A stretch of 64,000 nucleotides of DNA, taken from NCBI GenBank assembly GCA_905160935.1, contig CAJHZI010000655.1, forward strand, positions 747,501 through 811,500, written 5' to 3'. Below are positions 46,738 to 52,700 of the stretch, piece after piece. This stretch comes from Enchytraeus crypticus. Taxonomy: Eukaryota > Annelida > Clitellata > Enchytraeida > Enchytraeidae. The stretch's first letter is position 1. Each line of letters starts with the position of its first letter. The notes under the pieces are model-generated. The model saw only the letters and a program-made list of their open reading frames with translations, did no database searches and had not been told where the DNA came from. A program made the position numbers and the translations under genes.

Positions 46738-49700
46738 TAAATTGTTTCTCTGTACTTGCAAACCGAGACTAAATAAAGCTTTTATTAAATTATTTGCATG
46801 TGACTTATTATATATTAGAGTTATATTCTAGATCTTGCAAAATGTTCGGTCTCTCATTGAAATATGTAACTTAAATATGGACAACTTGTAACAGTGAAAG
46901 AGTAGACCTGGCTTCAGCAGAATACCTATGTAGAGTAATTACGTTTTAGCGGCCATTTATATTAAAAATTTGGCTCATTTGCGAGAAGAATTATGTAATT
47001 AATCGTACGTAAATCAAATTAAGCAACTTGTAATTTAAATAAAAATGTCTAATTAAAATGCAGAGTCTATAATAGGCCTCGTGTATATAATAGTTAAGGC
47101 TTTTAACTAATGGTTTGGGTGAAATGGGCGTTCTCTGAACAATCTGGCTTAATGAAGACTACTTTAATATCCATTTCACTATATCATGAAACATTAGCCT
47201 ACTCATTAAAGTCCTTGGCATAATTGTTATGGTATGTATTAACGTCATCCTGGTTAACTTATTTAAATACTTATCTAATTAATAGACATGCCGTAATGAT
47301 ATCAAATATTTTATTTTGTTAATGCAATAAATATGTACCACTCAAACACATACATAAATTTATTTCTTAAACACATACGTAAACTTATTTCTTAAACACT
47401 TATCGAGTAATCGTAAACTTTATTCTAAACTCAAATATAAAAAAGTAAAGTTAATTCTTTTATCAACGTCCAAACTACAGATTAAACTTGCTCTTCGTTC
47501 TTGGTCGAAGTCTAATCATTCACCCCAACTAAGAAATTGAATCTCTTTCCCATTGCACTGCCTACTGGCAGGTCCATGGAATATAACGCCTCCACTCATC
47601 GCTATCTTCAGTTCTCATCTTCATGTCCACATACGAGTGGATCTTTAAATCATCTATAACTTTCCTTTTGAAATACCATTATTCTTGGGGGATTCTGCTT
47701 ATGACGAGGTGGGCCCCCTATGCCTTTCTCAACTTCGACTAACATTTACTGGGCAGGGGCGTCATTTCCTGAGAAAACTATCCTGTTTACCCACCTCTGA
47801 GAAATTGAGTATTTAATAATATCTCAAAGACTCGATTAAACTGAAATAACTTAAGTTAAGAGTCCGTCTACATGCTACCTGCATCTACATCGTACATTTA
47901 CATCCCGTACAACTCTGATTTGAGCTATAATCAACACTGATTTATATGGATGCAAAAGAAATAACAAATGCAATAGATAAAAAGATAAAAGTCAGAATTT
48001 TAAATAACTATCATAATCTCAGGCAACAACCGGAAGGAAGGTTATTAAACTTCAGGAGAAGCTGAGCGTATCTACACTAAAAACCGGATTTGCATCACAA
48101 CACAGCACCCTGACTGTAGCTAAGCTGTGCATTTCAAATTGAAGATAGATTTGAGTCAATTAATTTAATGCAATGTCAATTAATTGAAACATTTAGATAA
48201 GGAACAAAGAATATGTGGTCGAATTGTTAACTTGAGACAGTAGCCAATTACATTTTTAACAATCAATAGCAGAGTATATAACAAATAAACATTTTGTAAT
48301 AAAAATAATATACATTTCAAATAATAATAAATATATAACTAATATAAATTTTATAATATATTGCATATATATATACTACCACTGCATATATGTATAATAT
48401 ATATATACTGTATATATATATATATACATGTACATATATATATATATTCATTGGCTGAAGCAAGTGGCGATGTCGGTAAGATATTCTACTGCGGATCAGT
48501 AGGTGCGGGCTTAAAATCCTGGGTTCATCACTGACATCGCTTTTGAGTGAGGAAACTGAAGTTAATATTCTCTTTTTTACTACTTTATATAATATATACA
48601 GTATACAATATATAATATCATCGTCATCATCTTCCCTTGAATCCCAGTTCAACCAGGGTCGAGATACGAACAGACTGTCTCAAATCCTCTCTGTCCTCCA
48701 CCACACCACCAGCCAATCCCCTATTTGAGACTTTTCCATTCGTTTAAATTTTTGTAGCAATTTCTGGAGCCTAGGCGCTCACCAACCGAATGCCCTTTCT
48801 GACGTTGGTAACAGTATACAATATACAGTATATGAGTATAAAAATCAAATAAAATTCCACTTTTATAGAAAATCTGCTTGAAGTTCTACATTAGAGAACA
48901 AGAAGGGAATTTGCAATCTAGATCGTAACTCAAATAAAAATAAGTAATGTAAATCCTGAGCCCAACCAAGCGTGGGCTCATTCGGTGGTATATTTGGTAC
49001 TCGGGGAGGGGAGGGGCTGAGTCAGTTATTGAATCATGCAAGAGCAGTCGCTTCACGTCCCCTGTGGACGAATAGCAAATAAATTTCGACTGATCCTGAC
49101 CGCCAAACGGTTACAGGCGCCAGATATAATCTCAATTGAATTTCTCCCGGCAGGCGAACAGCCACCTCTAGTCCGCTCTGGGACTTTGGAACCGGTATCC
49201 GTCTTTCCTGTGGTCGTATTAACTTCACGAGAACAGATCGTGATCTCAACCTCAGAATGTTATTCAGTCCGGTTGGATCATCTCCTCAGAATGATATTCT
49301 TTTTAATAAAATGAATGTTTTGAGAATACTGAGCTTAACTGTAAACTTTTTTATGGCAGTCATGCGGAAGTTAGATGTGTTTAAAACGAAGCTAGATGAT
49401 GGCCACGTAAGCAACAAGCTTATCTGATAAGCAATATCCTTCAGGTTCTAATCCGCGCCCGAGCAGTCTCTGTCAGTAGGGTTATAGTAACCTACACACA
49501 GATGTTAACCTTTATAAAATCAACATTGTTTAATAAAAGTTATAAAACTTTAAACAATGTTGACTTTTTACATCGACGTCAAAAACTTGACGTTAAATTT
49601 ATTAAAATGTTGACTGTACTTCTTACTGGAGCCAGTGGCGAAGTCGGTAAGATATTCGACCACGGATCAGTAGGTGCGTGTTCAAATCCTGGGCTCGCCC

Positions 49701-52700
49701 GTCACTAAGATCGCTTTCGAGTGAGGAAACTGACGTTAGCCCTAGCTTTATCAGCTTTTACTTTAAAACTCTTCAGTCTGACATTTACTAAAATAACTGA
49801 TTATGTGTTTAATTCTTCTAAAATAACTGATTAGGTGTTTAATGTTTAGATACATAGCTGATTAGAGGTGGAAACTCAGAAAAATCTGTGTTTGAAATAG
49901 TGGGTAGTCTTAATCTAGTCTTTAGTAGTTTTTTAAACTTTGACATAGTAATTAGAGCCTACAATAAATGTAGAAAGCTAGACCTAGCACAACTGAACAT
50001 AAACAAACTCATCTTCATAGATAGGACGTACAAAAATATTGGAACTCATGGGAAAACTCCAGCTATCAAAAGAATTTAGTGTAACTTGCTTATACGAAAT
50101 ACAAAGAAACTGTGTTGACATGAATCTGGAAAACCGCGAGCTTAACGCGCATATTAAAATAAATCGAAGTATTTTTAAAAGTTGTCTTATTAAGCAATTT
50201 ATAAGCAAGTTTACTTTCTGAGTGATTTTATAACAACTTATGTACCCAATAAGTTGCATTTTTTAGAAAATTATAAAATGATCTGTGAAATAAAAAAATA
50301 TTAAGAGCAAAGTTTGGAGTCTTTTTCGATACCACATGGAAATGGTAGAGTCTGTACAGCTGGAATCTGAACTATCGTTTACAATGTGACAGCAAATTAA
50401 TATTTTATTTAAATATTTATATCTCATCGAATAATTATAACGGCTTAAAATTATTACTTTTATAATGACTTCTGTTCAAAGGGCCGTCCGACTTCCAATG
50501 CGGCCGAACATGGATACTACTGTCTATTAGAAGCTTATGGATTAGAATTGAATTTTTAGCAGAGTTTTACCGAGGAAAATATTTTCTGATGGTATTTTTA
50601 TTCAAATAGCTGAACATGAGGCTACATATTACATGCTTATCTATCCGAAGCTTTTGCGAGTTTTCTACAGTATCAGTATCATCAATTATTTTAGACGCGA
50701 ATTGTATAGCACTATGAGACGTGCGATTATTATGCAATGAAATATGCAATATTATTTAATGAGACATTTAATTCTTGTCATGAGATATGCAACTATTATG
50801 CAGTAAGGCATATAATTATTTAATTTGCAGTGACATGAGAAATTATTATGCAAAGAAATATGTAATTATTATACAATGCAACATGCAATTATTATTTAAT
50901 AAGACTTGCAGTTATTATGCAATAAGACATGCAATTGTTATGCAGTTGAAATAAATCTTGCAGCATTTTTCGTTTCGAATTTGATTAAACTGCACCAGAA
51001 CCTATCATTGATACTTGAAAAGTCATACCCCTTATAAATACTTGAAAAGCAAAAATATAGTCCTTTTCAAAAATTATAACTATTTAAATTACTTTATGCA
51101 TTTATTAACAATATACTAAATGTAATTAATCCTCAACCAATAAATGCTTCCTGAAATAAACAATTACTTGCATTGGTTTTTATTTTTTCGAAAGTTTCGA
51201 CGTTCATATTAAATATGATTAGTATATTTCTCAACATACTGGGTTAATCTTTTTAATTTCTCTTCTAGTATCTTTTCCTCTCTCCGTTTACTATATATTG
51301 CTCTTACTTTCCTATAGCATTGATTTCCGTTCAACTCTCAATTGTACGAATAACAGAGTGAATCTTTTCTCATTCTCTCTATTGTCAGCCATTTCATTTA
51401 TCTGCTACACTTAAATGTTAAAGAATCACTTCGATTTTGTTGGTATTACTTTATCTTAGGACGACAGAATAATGAGTAACTCAATACTTCAGGTTTTATT
51501 TCTGCTTAGGAAGTACATTATATTAAGTGCAATTTCTCTCTCTCTCTCTCTCTCTTATTGCTCTGCTTACTGGCAGATCCGTGGTATATAACGCCTCTTC
51601 TCAGCTCTATATTCCGCGTTCCTGTCCGTGTCCACATACGAATGGATCTTTAAGTCATCTACAACATTTCTTTTATTATACAACTATTTTTGGGGATTCT
51701 GCCTAGCCTATAACATTTCTTTTGATATAAAATTATTCTTGGGGATTCTGCTTGTGACGAAGTGGACCCATATGCCTTCCTCAGCTTCGACTAAAATTTG
51801 GGGCACGGGCGTCATTCCTTGAGAAAACAATCCTGTTTACGCTTCTTTAGTACAATATCATGCATTAATAAGTCTATTCAGAATGTGCACTCCATAATAT
51901 ATGCATTGTATAAATCAAGAACATTTCTCAAGAATCCTCTTGGAAGCGATTCCATCTAATGCAGTAGAACCTCTAAAATGGGTGCGAATTACGCGCTATG
52001 AATCCTATCCAATGGGCATCTATACTCCATTAGAGAGCATCAGAGGAATAACATTTCCAGGATTTTATGAGCTGGAGATAGGATCGCCAGAGTGAGGTAG
52101 CAGGTGTTTCGGTCGACAGTCTCGAGCCCTCTGTCTGATGCGCACTAAATGAGCAATATAGGAATATAAAATTCCATTATTTATCGACTTCTCTACTCGG
52201 GGCAAGTGAAGGTGATGACTTCTGACTCGATCTCTTTTCTCATCACGTTTCTATCTAAGGATTATAATCTCCTGCGCTTTCTCGAGAATGCTATCTGACA
52301 TCTGCAGGATATTCTCGAAATAATGTCACCAAATGGGACGCTAATAAAGAGTAGGACTGGTCATTCAAGATGGCTTTGCAGGTCAGAGAAATAACTTTAA
52401 TAAACACTCTATTTTATTGCGATGAAAGAAGATGATAATAAATATATACCCGTATATATCTATATGTACATGTATATATATATATATATATATATAATTA
52501 TTTATATATAATTATATATGCTCGTATATATAATATATAAAGGTCTATATATGTAGCCTAATAGAATATATAATAGAATATAATATATATATTATAGAAA
52601 TAGAATATATAATTATATATAGAAGAATATATATATATATATATATATACATGTGTATATATATATATATATAGAATATGTACATGTGTATATATATATA

